From Myxococcota bacterium (lineage in GTDB: Bacteria; Myxococcota_A; UBA796): 64,000 bases of DNA. Made by a program: the position numbers and the translations under genes. The DNA lies in NCBI GenBank assembly GCA_029251165.1, contig JAQXDW010000122.1, forward strand, positions 18,435 to 82,434, written 5' to 3'. The stretch's first letter is position 1; each line of letters begins with the position of its first letter. Under the pieces are notes generated by a model that was not told where the DNA came from, did not search any database, and saw nothing but the letters and a program-made list of their open reading frames with translations. Positions 8,722-16,954 of the stretch are shown one piece after another.

Positions 8722-9216
8722 TTATAGTGCGCTGATGAGTGCAGAGAGTGCGCCACCCAGAGTGGTCACGATGGTGGTACTGTTCCCGATCTCGGTCGGT
8801 GGGCTGTCGAGCCAGTGAATGAGTTGGTCGGTGCTGATGAATTGCTGAAATGCAGTGGCCTGTCGCTTTACCTCTGCAATGGCAGCCTCAGACCCATTGG
8901 ATTCCCGCAGCTCCATCATCGCATCGAGCATCGGAAGCTCATGAGCGCTCAAGAAGTCGTTGATGCCAAAGCTGGCGATGTCCGCCATGTCCTCGAGATC
9001 ACCGTGCGTCTTGCCGTACTTGATCAGGGCCTCTTTAAACTCCAGGATCTGCTTGTGAACATCGGATCCCGCTGTCGCGACCTGCTGTGTGGCGACAAGC
9101 CACGCCGGCACGTCCCCCGACTCCGACATCGACATCGCCAGGATTTTATCGAACATCCCGCTGGCAACGTCATGAGCAAGCTCTGTGCTGCCGATTTCCT
9201 GCTGTGATGCACTCAT
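8722..9216 (-). CDS. Small helical protein (operon gene 3)
   Basis: A 164-residue, all-helical protein with no signal peptide. The start is set to ATG 9216 (MSASQQEIG) because a perfect GGAGGT (9221-9226) sits five bases upstream; longer in-frame starts ignore this site. The C-terminus (TTIVTTLGGALSALISAL) is a hydrophobic, Gly-containing amphipathic tail that could insert in a membrane or bind the hydrophobic hairpin of the next gene product. No known domain. It sits 17 bases upstream of the 526-aa gene and 100 bases downstream of the 333-aa gene, so they are almost certainly co-transcribed. Confidence 0.75.
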   Translation of the reverse strand: MSASQQEIGSTELAHDVASGMFDKILAMSMSESGDVPAWLVATQQVATAGSDVHKQILEFKEALIKYGKTHGDLEDMADIASFGINDFLSAHELPMLDAMMELRESNGSEAAIAEVKRQATAFQQFISTDQLIHWLDSPPTEIGNSTTIVTTLGGALSALISAL

Positions 9217-9316
9217 CAAGACCTCCATTTTATTGAGCGCAGCATCGCGACCCGACACAACAAGTCCGGGTCACACCCTGTGCTCTCCAGTGCACTGGCT
9301 TGGCTCAAGACCATCT

Positions 9317-10318
9317 CTAGTACTTCATGTTTTGCATTTGAGAGAGGTAGCTGTTCATGTGGTCACGCTTGGCGCGCAGCGGACCCACAAGCTCTACCGC
9401 AAGGGCAAACTTGGCCGGACCAGGCGCCATGGCATCCAGGCGCTCATACCCATCCGTGATCTCGTCGACGACCTTGGCGTGCTGGCTCAGCAGCACACCG
9501 AGGGCTTCATCGGTGGCACCTGAGAGGATCATCTTCATGGGCGCGTCGATGGCGCCGCCGACCTCTGGGAAGGGCGAATCACCGATGTACATCAGCTCTG
9601 CAAGCTGGAACCGAGCCGCCTGAACTTCCTGGATGCTGGCGTGAGACAAGACCAGTGAGTTGATCGCACTCAGAGACTCTTCGATGGCATGCTCCAGGAT
9701 ATCATCGTCGCTCTGGGCATCGCTGAAGGCCATTGTCAGGGCACTGTTGCTCTTGTCGAGCGTCTCCTGCTCTTCGCCAAGAGCCTCCAATTCCTTCTGC
9801 TCTTCGGCAGGCATGGAGGCGAGCATGGCCGCGAAGTCTGCTTCGCTCAGTTGCTCTTCGAGCTCTGCGCTGGCGGTCTCCGGCCCCGCTGCTGTGGCTT
9901 CCGGATCATTCGCTGCGTCGACCTCCTCCACCGGTGGAGCCCCAGCCTTGCGAACCACTGCGCGGCTGAGAAACTTCAGCCCATTCACCTGGCTGAGATT
10001 CTTCTTGAAGCCCTCCTTGATCTTGGCGGACGAGATGGTTCCTGCGGACTGCTCAAAGATAATTTTTGAGCCTTCAATACGCACGACCCCAAGCCCATAC
10101 TTTCCGCCCGAGATGTCCTTGCGAAGCTGCTTGCCGAGGACGATCGCCTTGGTCCCCTTGGCATCCCGGGTGCTGAGCGTAATCACCACCCCAGCATCCT
10201 CGCCCGACGCACTTCCAACATAGTAAAAGTTACCTTTCACTTTACCTTTTGACGCAATAATCTTCTTAAGCGCTGACGCTGCGCTTCCATTGACTCGTTC
10301 GCGGAGCTTGTCGTCCAT
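9317..10318 (-). CDS. Module protein with acidic linker and helical tail (operon gene 2)
   Basis: A 333-residue soluble protein starting at ATG 10318 behind GAGGAAAG. Residues 10-125 are one copy of the alpha/beta module also found three times in the preceding gene product and at the N-terminus of the giant coiled-coil protein. Its order is an N-terminal helix, a strand with the aromatic pair NFYYVG (30-35), a strand VVITLSTRD, a GLGVV strand, a KIIFEQ strand, then a long helix. An Ala/Glu-rich acidic linker (127-190) and a helical C-terminal half follow. No signal peptide, membrane helix or known domain is seen. It is probably a soluble scaffold or adaptor, inferred from context only. Confidence 0.75.
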   Translation of the reverse strand: MDDKLRERVNGSAASALKKIIASKGKVKGNFYYVGSASGEDAGVVITLSTRDAKGTKAIVLGKQLRKDISGGKYGLGVVRIEGSKIIFEQSAGTISSAKIKEGFKKNLSQVNGLKFLSRAVVRKAGAPPVEEVDAANDPEATAAGPETASAELEEQLSEADFAAMLASMPAEEQKELEALGEEQETLDKSNSALTMAFSDAQSDDDILEHAIEESLSAINSLVLSHASIQEVQAARFQLAELMYIGDSPFPEVGGAIDAPMKMILSGATDEALGVLLSQHAKVVDEITDGYERLDAMAPGPAKFALAVELVGPLRAKRDHMNSYLSQMQNMKY

Positions 10319-10375
10319 GTGATCTTTCCTCAGTATCTACAAGTCAGCGGGCACAGGAGCTGGCTGCGGCGTCTC

Positions 10376-11593
10376 TCAGTCCAGCGCAGCCCAGGCGCTA
10401 TCGTTCTTCTGACGGTCGAGGATGTCGCCATCGCCGCTGCGCTGGGTCATCCGAGCACCGCTCAGGCGGCGCAGCGCAGGCCAGTCTCCGTGGTTGTCCA
10501 CCGTGAAGCCGGCCAGCGCGTTGATGAAGCCGGCGGCGGGCTTGCGGACCCGAAACTCAAGCCAGCCCTTCTTTGAGACCACCACCTTGCCGCGCACACC
10601 GTCACCGCCGGCAGCCTGTGCAGCAGCCTTGAGTGCATCCTTGTCGGTCGTTATGGCCAGGCTTGCAGCCCCGTTGTCCGCAGCCTCCGTGAACCAGAAC
10701 AGCGCGCTGTCTCCCGCTCCGAGTGCCGAGAGGGCCTCTGAGAGGGCACCCAGATCCACCTTCGGACCTGCGGCATCCGCCGCTGTGGCGGTCCGGGTGA
10801 ACTTTCCATCCTCGATCCCAATGACGCGCGCCGTCTGCAGTGCCCCAAAGTCCTCGGGGTAGTGCTCGACGAGCGCGCCGAGGATCAGCGATGCCTCCAT
10901 GACATCACCACTGGTGGTAAACGCCAGGTTCCCGGAGGGCAGCTGTCGAAGCACCCCACGAGCGGTGTGGTCGGGGCTGGGAAAGCGTCGGCGAACCCCT
11001 GAGACCTTGTCAGCAAACCGCGCAGCATCGGGATCCCGCTTGGAGGATCCCAGGACCAAGAACGGTGCTCCAGCGGTCCCGCCAGCGGACATGTAGAACC
11101 AGAAGTCGCGACCAGGACGAAGCCGCCCGAGATTGTTTACGGTCTCTGCAATGCTCCCAGGAACCGCAGGATCGGGCATCGACCCCCAGATGCCTTCGTT
11201 CTCGAATTTCTTGACGACAACTCCCCGAGAGTTGACGTTGAGACAGACGGCATTCTTCAAGCGGCTCAGCTCGGGGTGCTCATCGACATGATGCGTCGCC
11301 CACTTCGCGAGCGCCTCGAAGATGCCCCAGGACATCGACTGGCTGCCAAACTGCATCTGACCGCTCTTGCTGACGCTGGCAAACCCCAGGCAGAGGGTCG
11401 CCCCTTCGGGCACGGGCAGGGCCTCAATTTCAGCCTTGAGAGCTTTCATCTGGGCATCTTTCTTGAAGGACTTGATCAGGAGCGGAGGGTGCTCCTCGGG
11501 CACCTGTGGACAGATCCAAAACCATGCTCGGCTGCCAGCTTTTAGCGAATCAAGATCTTTTGCAACAGATGAAAGATTTGGAACGACAGTCAC
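10376..11593 (-). CDS. Three tandem copies of an unrecognised alpha/beta module (operon gene 1)
   Basis: A 405-residue protein. The start is set to GTG 11593 because GAGGAG (11604-11609) lies ten bases upstream; an in-frame GTG 24 bases further up has no such site. The protein is almost entirely three repeats of about 105-115 residues (roughly 8-118, 148-260, 280-382). Each has a helix ending LxxLxxG, an aromatic strand (AWFWIC, DFWFYM, ALFWFT), a second hydrophobic strand followed by a basic or acidic turn (LLIKS, FLVLGSS, LAITTD), a variable helix, a strand pair around SGxLxF or KGWLEF, and a closing helix before a conserved Leu-rich end with SRLKNA or TARV. There is no signal peptide. It is the first gene of the four-gene operon, 57 bases before the next gene. 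Confidence 0.75.
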   Translation of the reverse strand: MTVVPNLSSVAKDLDSLKAGSRAWFWICPQVPEEHPPLLIKSFKKDAQMKALKAEIEALPVPEGATLCLGFASVSKSGQMQFGSQSMSWGIFEALAKWATHHVDEHPELSRLKNAVCLNVNSRGVVVKKFENEGIWGSMPDPAVPGSIAETVNNLGRLRPGRDFWFYMSAGGTAGAPFLVLGSSKRDPDAARFADKVSGVRRRFPSPDHTARGVLRQLPSGNLAFTTSGDVMEASLILGALVEHYPEDFGALQTARVIGIEDGKFTRTATAADAAGPKVDLGALSEALSALGAGDSALFWFTEAADNGAASLAITTDKDALKAAAQAAGGDGVRGKVVVSKKGWLEFRVRKPAAGFINALAGFTVDNHGDWPALRRLSGARMTQRSGDGDILDRQKNDSAWAALD

Positions 11594-11688
11594 TTTATTC
11601 TGACTCCTCAATGCCACTCCAGACTACCACACGCCCAAGACATGCTAATCGAGCCATCTATCAACAGAGAAACATTCGATATCCATAT

Positions 11689-11717
11689 AGTATCGACATT
11701 CATATAGATAAGGGCAA
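11689..11717 (-). promoter_or_regulatory. Candidate promoter of the four-gene operon
   Basis: On the minus strand, TTGCCC (11712-11717) and GATACT (11689-11694) are separated by 17 bases. Each matches four of six positions of the sigma-70 consensus, and the pair lies in an AT-rich stretch that contrasts with the GC-rich surroundings. It would give a leader of roughly 90 bases before GTG 11593. The TTGCCC element lies in a 22-bp tandem duplication, so a second copy exists 22 bases upstream. Confidence 0.3.
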
Positions 11718-11748
11718 TAACTCTATTAGATAAGGGCAATAACTCTAT
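11705..11748. repeat. Perfect 22-bp tandem duplication in the divergent promoter region
   Basis: Two identical adjacent 22-base units (11705-11726 and 11727-11748), each containing GATAAGGGCAATAACTC. The second copy ends on the first two bases of the possible ATG at 11747. It lies between the divergent four-gene operon and the GT-C-like membrane gene, so a copy-number change would alter promoter spacing in both directions. Confidence 0.9.
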
Positions 11749-13411
11749 GGGCGTGTATGACATTCATACAATGCTCCCCTCGTCTTCAGCTATCCGCCTG
11801 CTGACCCGCTTCGGACCGGCGGTGCTGGCGGTCCTGCTGGCCATGGTCCTTCGGTGGCCGATCAGCCTCTACGCAGACGCCCTCCCGCGAGATCCCAACA
11901 CAGCCCTGCACATGATCATCGCCGCGGACGTTGCACAGACCGGGGACCTCCTGCACTTGACGAGGCTGGACTTTCCCGAGGCCTTGTCGATTCGTGTGGT
12001 CGCCATTCCGGTCGTGCTGCTCGCGGCCCTTCTCGGGCAGGTGCTCTCGCCGGTGGTGGCCTTCAACCTGGCCGGGACCGTGTGGGTCGCGGCACAGGGC
12101 TTCGCAATGGACCGGCTTGGCGCAGCCTGGGGCTGGTCCGTCGCCGGCCGCGCGACTGCTGTGACTGCGGCAGTGGTGTCCCCCTTCGCGCTGTTAGCCC
12201 TGGGCAATGGCCAGCTCGAGAACATCTCCGTGCTGCCCCTCTGTCTCGTCGCCTGGGGAGTTGGACGCCGCCACTGGGCGACCGGTGTGGGGCTGCTCCT
12301 CGCAGCCTTCTGCTCGCCGTATCAAGCCATTGTCGCAGGGATCCTGGCGATCAGCTGTGCGCTTCCCAAGGGGTGGGCGGCTGTGCGAAGCACGCTGCTC
12401 GCGGCGATGCTCGCGGCGGCTCCAGTGGTTGCCTACTACGGAAGCCAGGCCGCCCCAGAGAACCTGCAGGACGACCCCGTGGCTGCGCTCGCCCTCCAGC
12501 GAACCCGGCCCGCGCCCCCCATGGGAGTCATCGGTGCCCGGGTAGATGGTCTGGTGCTCCCGCGCGCCCATGAGAACAAACAGTCTCTTCCGAGCCGCCC
12601 TCCCCTGGAGCGCCTGAGCGCAGCCCGCTACGCACCAAGCTGGAACGACCCCGGAGGGCTGTGGCCCATCGAAGAGGTGACCGTGGCAGGGTGGCTGGGT
12701 GTCGTGGCGCTGATCGGCGGACTCGTCGGAGCCTGGCGGCGTCGGCGAGATCCACGGGTCCGAGGCGTCGCGCTCGCGGCACTCCTCTGCCTCGTGCTCG
12801 CGGTCGGTGATCGACTCCGAATCTCAGAAGAGATCATCTTACCCATCCCGATGCCGTGGGCTGTGGCAGATGCGCTGGGTGGGCCGCTGGCCGCCATGGA
12901 GGCGACCTGGCGCTTTCTATCCGGTGTGACCTTCCTGCTCGCCGTGGGACTTGGATTCGGGGTGCAGCGTGTCCGGTTCGCGGCCGTGCTGTGCGTCGCC
13001 CTGCTCGCGGAGACCCTGCTGTTCGCGCCTGGAGCCTGGCCCGTCCCCGCCTCCGCGCTGCGGGTCTCCAGGCTCGAGCCCCTGCTGCCGCCGGGCCCCA
13101 TCGCAGTCTGGCCGGGACTGCCTGTGGTGTCGACCTTCCGACACGCCCTCCTCTCGCTCGCACTCGACAGACCAGTGGCAACCTTCAACGGCCAACCTGA
13201 GAGTCAGGAAGTCTTGGATGGCTACCACCCGACCGTTCCGGAAGTCGATCTCCAGGGGCGCGATGTGCAGGCCTGGCTCGCGGCGGTGCAGGCCGCCGGA
13301 GTGGTCGCCATTGTGGAGCTGACGGATGTACCATCGGAGTACCAGCTCCCCATGGATACCAAGCCGGACGCTGCGTTTGATAGCTTCCGCTTCTACCGGC
13401 TTCGCCACTAA
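11747..13411 (+). CDS. Polytopic membrane protein, GT-C glycosyltransferase-like
   Basis: A 554-residue membrane protein with about 11-12 hydrophobic helices over residues 10-440 and a C-terminal soluble alpha/beta domain (about 440-554). The first extracytoplasmic loop has an acidic motif after helix 1 (LPRDPNTALHMI), the place where GT-C enzymes carry catalytic Asp. This suggests a polyprenyl-phosphate-sugar dependent glycosyltransferase or a YfhO/DUF6541-like relative. That reading is inferred from layout only. ATG 11747 overlaps the tandem repeat; ATG 11771 (MLPSSS) is an equally credible start. It is transcribed divergently from the four-gene operon, and the methyltransferase pseudogene converges on its 3' end. 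Confidence 0.7.
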   Translation: MGVYDIHTMLPSSSAIRLLTRFGPAVLAVLLAMVLRWPISLYADALPRDPNTALHMIIAADVAQTGDLLHLTRLDFPEALSIRVVAIPVVLLAALLGQVLSPVVAFNLAGTVWVAAQGFAMDRLGAAWGWSVAGRATAVTAAVVSPFALLALGNGQLENISVLPLCLVAWGVGRRHWATGVGLLLAAFCSPYQAIVAGILAISCALPKGWAAVRSTLLAAMLAAAPVVAYYGSQAAPENLQDDPVAALALQRTRPAPPMGVIGARVDGLVLPRAHENKQSLPSRPPLERLSAARYAPSWNDPGGLWPIEEVTVAGWLGVVALIGGLVGAWRRRRDPRVRGVALAALLCLVLAVGDRLRISEEIILPIPMPWAVADALGGPLAAMEATWRFLSGVTFLLAVGLGFGVQRVRFAAVLCVALLAETLLFAPGAWPVPASALRVSRLEPLLPPGPIAVWPGLPVVSTFRHALLSLALDRPVATFNGQPESQEVLDGYHPTVPEVDLQGRDVQAWLAAVQAAGVVAIVELTDVPSEYQLPMDTKPDAAFDSFRFYRLRH

Positions 13412-13512
13412 GAGAACCCGGCGCGGACGGTGACGGCCTCCTCACACCACACAGCAGCGCGGGCGCTGCGGACCGGCCCCCGCAGCCCGGCTCGTCTGGA
13501 AGGCATCATTCC

Positions 13513-14152
13513 TTATGATGCTTTGCGAAAGACAACAATCAACAGACGCGGCAGGACGTCTTCAGGCGCTGCGGTCGTCGCCTCGGCCGCCTCCTGCATC
13601 CAGGCCAGCTCGTAGCCGTGTGCGCGCGCACCGCTCACATAGTCTGAGACGGTGTGGAGGTGGGTCTCGACATCAACACGCCTGCCGGCTCGCTCGAAGC
13701 GGGCACCCCTGCCGCCCAATTGCCGATACGGATGCAGCTCGCTCAGGTAGAGCCAGCCCTGCGGCTTCTGAGCGCGGGCCGCAGCCGCAAAGACCGGCTC
13801 GAGATCCGAGATGTGTTCAAGAACAAGGTTCGACACAATGACATCTGCAGCCCGGTCCGGCACCGGCCAGGGATGCCGGATGTCGTGCTCGACAAATGCG
13901 ACGTGCGCCCCCAGCTTGCGCCGACGGGCCTTGTTTAGCATCGCGGATGAGAAATCCAGCGCAACGACCGCCGCCGCCTGCTCGGCCAGAAAGACCGTGT
14001 TCTTCCCGGTTCCCGCACCAAGCTCGACGACCGACAGCCCCCTCCAAGGGGAGGCCGGCTACTCGAAGAAGCTGTGCATCCAGATCGCGGGTCTGGTTGG
14101 AGTCTGTGTCGTAGACATCAGCCCAGTCCTGATAGGCCGGGTGGGCTTTCAT
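13513..14152 (-). pseudogene. Class I SAM-dependent methyltransferase interrupted by a +1 frameshift
   Basis: Two minus-strand frames together encode one methyltransferase of about 212 residues. The 5' part (ATG 14152, MKAHPAYQDWADVYD) runs to PLEG. The 3' part continues in another frame with motif I VVELGAGTGKNT, the acidic motif II region ALDFS and the post-motif VIVSNLVLEHI. The break falls at a run of five G on the coding strand (14038-14042). Removing one G restores PLEGLSVVELGAG in a single frame. It is therefore either a recently inactivated gene, a phase-variable homopolymer tract or a base-calling error. The substrate is unknown. It converges with the GT-C-like gene. Confidence 0.75.
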
Positions 14153-14290
14153 GCGATGGTCCATGCCCGCCATGCAATCACAAGCGAGCGTCTCCTGGTC
14201 AGCAGACACGGGCGCACAGCAGCGCTCGACGCACGAGACGTCGCCGACACCGCAGACCAGATGCCGACGCGCCACGGCGAGGGCTGCCGC

Positions 14291-15229
14291 TCAGAAGCTG
14301 GAGGGAGAGGCCACCGAGAACCAGATGTCGCCGTCGTCGCTGAGGGCATCATCCGCAGCGCTGCCGTACGGATACGTGACGCCCTCTCCCGAGACGCCGC
14401 AGCCATAGCAGGCAAACCAGTCGCCGGCCGGGTCGTTGACCACCCAGCCTGTGCTGTCGTGATCGACGATGACGAGGATGTGGCCTGCACCGGTCCAGTA
14501 TCCGTGCGCGATGACGGTCCGCCCCGCATCCAGGTGAGTGCGGATCTGCTCCCGCGTTCCGGTCGTGGTCGAGCGTCCATACAGGCCATGCCACTCATAG
14601 AGCGCTTCGATGCCGCTGGGGGACTGCCCCTGGGCCTTGCCATACTCCAGGTACAGCGCATCGGGCGTGATCGTGCTCCCGCTCCAGTAGGACAAGACCA
14701 TCGCAGTCGAGGTCAGCCCGCAGGTCGAGCCGGGCTCATAGAGGTTGTCGTACTGGTGGTAGTAGGGCAGCTCCTGCCCACCACCGCTCGGCTCATCGAC
14801 GGTGATGGTGATGCTGTCGTCGGCGACCAGCCCCCCAGCACTGTCATAGCCGCTGAGCGTGATGTTCCGGGAGTAGCCGGTGCCGGAGAAGGCGTACGTC
14901 AGGGTCGTGCTCTGTGCCGGATCCCAGGCATCCCCGAGCGGCCAGCCGTCCGCCTCCAAGGAGACCAGGGCCACTCCGCTGGAGGCCTGCACCGTGAACG
15001 TGACGGGATTCTCGACCCAGGACTCATCCAGCGGGGTGATGAGCGCGACCGTGAGCGAAGCGTCGGGGTCGGTGTCGCTGCCGGTGTCGCTGCCAGTGTC
15101 GGTGTCGGTGTCGCTGATCCCGGCGTCACTGGCCTCGTGGCTGTCGGATCCAGGCTCCGGTGGCGCCGTGCGAATGGCGTCGGAACTTTCCATGCATGCG
15201 AAGAGAACACTCAAGAGGATCACAGACAT
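14291..15229 (-). CDS. C39-like cysteine peptidase lipoprotein with Ig-like domain
   Basis: A 312-residue exported protein. The very short signal MSVILLSVLFAC gives a lipobox Cys at position 12, followed by an Asp/Thr-rich linker (30-57). Residues about 58-145 form a beta-sandwich, probably a bacterial Ig-like domain. Residues 150-312 form a peptidase C39-like (PF13529 type) fold with candidate catalytic C170 in GSTCGLTSTAM, H250 in GHILVIVD and D266 in NDPAG, the expected Cys-His-Asp order. Such lipoproteins are likely cell-wall or peptide hydrolases facing the periplasm or outside. There is no ABC transporter next to it, so a bacteriocin leader peptidase role is unlikely. It appears monocistronic. 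Confidence 0.8.
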   Translation of the reverse strand: MSVILLSVLFACMESSDAIRTAPPEPGSDSHEASDAGISDTDTDTGSDTGSDTDPDASLTVALITPLDESWVENPVTFTVQASSGVALVSLEADGWPLGDAWDPAQSTTLTYAFSGTGYSRNITLSGYDSAGGLVADDSITITVDEPSGGGQELPYYHQYDNLYEPGSTCGLTSTAMVLSYWSGSTITPDALYLEYGKAQGQSPSGIEALYEWHGLYGRSTTTGTREQIRTHLDAGRTVIAHGYWTGAGHILVIVDHDSTGWVVNDPAGDWFACYGCGVSGEGVTYPYGSAADDALSDDGDIWFSVASPSSF

Positions 15230-15513
15230 CGCTCAGTCCTGGGGCAGAGGGAGAGCGTATCTCACACCGTGACACGATACCTGCAGCGGCCCGATTCTAA
15301 GGTGCCCGCGCTCGACGTACGTCACGACCGCTGTGCCGTGGCACCCGCTCCGAGCATGCTCCCCTCGCCGCTGGAGCACGCCCCGAGTCCGCTGCTCTCC
15401 AGCCGCCAGGGACTCCTCCGCAAACCCAGCGGCTCCCCTGGACAGGAAGACACGCCCCTGGCTGGGGGATTATATTGGACGAACCCACCAACCTGGCCAA
15501 GAGGACACCAGTC

Positions 15514-15858
15514 ATGCTCTCCCTGATGCTCATCCTGTCTGCCGCAGCAGACATCTCCCCGGGTCCGCTCTATCGTGAGGACTGCACCATCGAGCAGAAG
15601 GAGCAGGAGGGCACCACCTGCGACTCCTGCAGCGGCAGCCGCGTCGAGAACGACTCCGGGCTGAGCATATGTGAGTCGACGTTTAAGGACACAGACTTCA
15701 CCTACGTCTGCAGCAGCTACGGCGCGAGCTCGTGGTCAGAGGTGTGGTGTGATGGCCCGCCCAGAGAGGGCTGCGGTGGCTGCGCGTCTGCCAGCGGTGG
15801 CTCTGCGGGGGTGCTGCTGAGCCTGCTCGTGATGCTGGTGGCGCGCCGACGCTCATGA
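15514..15858 (+). CDS. Small secreted Cys-rich protein with MYXO-CTERM-like anchor
   Basis: A 114-residue protein starting at ATG 15514 with AGAGGA eight bases upstream. A short signal (MLSLMLILSAAADISP) lacks basic residues. The mature part has about ten cysteines in CxxC-type pairs (CDSCSG, CGGCAS) and no known fold. The C-terminus has the tripartite layout of the myxobacterial sorting signal: a Cys-containing Gly/Ser stretch (GCGGCASASGG), a hydrophobic helix (VLLSLLVMLVA) and a terminal RRRS. In Myxococcota such tails are thought to be processed by a rhombosortase/archaeosortase-like system and tethered to the surface. Function of the ectodomain is unknown. Confidence 0.7.
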   Translation: MLSLMLILSAAADISPGPLYREDCTIEQKEQEGTTCDSCSGSRVENDSGLSICESTFKDTDFTYVCSSYGASSWSEVWCDGPPREGCGGCASASGGSAGVLLSLLVMLVARRRS

Positions 15859-16054
15859 GCAGCACGACGCCCCGGGCCCTCTCGATGACACCGCAGCCCT
15901 GAGAACTTCGGCGCGCAATGTGCTCAGAAGAGTCGCCAGGAGCTTGCACAGCGACCGTCTCTCAATGATCCACCGTGCATGAGCCGAATCAGACCACTCG
16001 AGGGCCGCTCCACGGCGGCATAAGCCACGCGCAGATCGCCAGCAAAGGACTGCA

Positions 16055-16945
16055 TTGCCTCCCGCACAACCACACGATGTCTGCACTCGACTGGCCGCCC
16101 TACTGGATGCCGGGGTGGCTCCGAGCGAGGCCCTCTCGACGCTCGGCAGCCCTGCTGCGCGTGCAGCAATTCAACAAGGCGAGACCGTTGCTGTGGCGAT
16201 GGGACGGATGGGGTGCTTCGCTCCAGACGACCTCCGCGCGATCGCCATCGGCGAGCAGTCCGGAGCGCTGCCGCAGAGCCTCAACCAGCTGGCCACGCGC
16301 TACGCGCAGCGTGAGCGCGACCGAAAGAAGCTCTGGTCTGCGGTGACCTATCCGCTGATGTTGCTTCTCATTGCTCCGATCCTGCTCAATGTTCCGGCGC
16401 TGCTGACCGGTGGGCTCTCGCTGGGGGGATATCTGATCCAGATCACCATCCTGCCGGCCCTCCTGCTCGGAGGCCGCGTGGTGGTTCGCGCAGTGCAGCG
16501 CCGCCCCCACCATCGCAGCGCGATGCACACGGTGCTCCGCCGCGTCCCGATCCTGGGAGCAGTGCTGAAGCAGGACCGCAGCAGGGCGTTCCTGTCCTCG
16601 GCGCGCATGCTCATGGGGAGTGGGGTGGGCATCCGGGCGGCCTTCCGAGATCTCGCAGTGTCCTCGGAGGATCCCCAGCTCATCGCAGCGATCCAGACCT
16701 GGGAGGAGAACCTGGAGCAGGGTGTGTCGCTCTCCGAGGCCCTGTCCACAGTCGAGGTGATCGACCCCGAGGCCCGACAGCTGCTGGGGAATGCCGCCCA
16801 CTCCGGCCGCCTGGAGGAGGCGCTCGACACCCTCACCTCGCTCCACGCGCTCGCAAAGAGCCACCGCACACAGCAGCTCTACACGATCGTGCGCGTCGGG
16901 AGCGTGCTGCTGCTGGCTGCGCTGCTGGCTGCGTGGCTGCTGTGA
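16055..16945 (+). CDS. Orphan GspF/PilC-like inner-membrane platform protein
   Basis: A 296-residue protein with two T2SF (PF00482) repeats. The first (about 15-135) begins with the amphipathic GVAPSEALSTL motif and ends in a hydrophobic helix. The second (about 165-296) has the classic LMGSGVGIRAAF and GVSLSEALS motifs and ends in a final membrane helix. Such proteins sit in the inner membrane and couple a GspE/PilB ATPase to pseudopilus assembly. It is shorter than the usual 400-residue GspF, with a truncated N-terminus. No ATPase, pseudopilin or secretin gene is adjacent, so it probably works with components encoded elsewhere. The TTG start is favoured by AAAGGA six bases upstream. Confidence 0.75.
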   Translation: MPPAQPHDVCTRLAALLDAGVAPSEALSTLGSPAARAAIQQGETVAVAMGRMGCFAPDDLRAIAIGEQSGALPQSLNQLATRYAQRERDRKKLWSAVTYPLMLLLIAPILLNVPALLTGGLSLGGYLIQITILPALLLGGRVVVRAVQRRPHHRSAMHTVLRRVPILGAVLKQDRSRAFLSSARMLMGSGVGIRAAFRDLAVSSEDPQLIAAIQTWEENLEQGVSLSEALSTVEVIDPEARQLLGNAAHSGRLEEALDTLTSLHALAKSHRTQQLYTIVRVGSVLLLAALLAAWLL

Positions 16946-16954
16946 GCCACCACC

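Noticed and set aside
13811..15526. 571-codon plus-strand frame across the methyltransferase and C39-like genes
   Set aside because: It spans two minus-strand genes with recognisable catalytic motifs and has no domain of its own.
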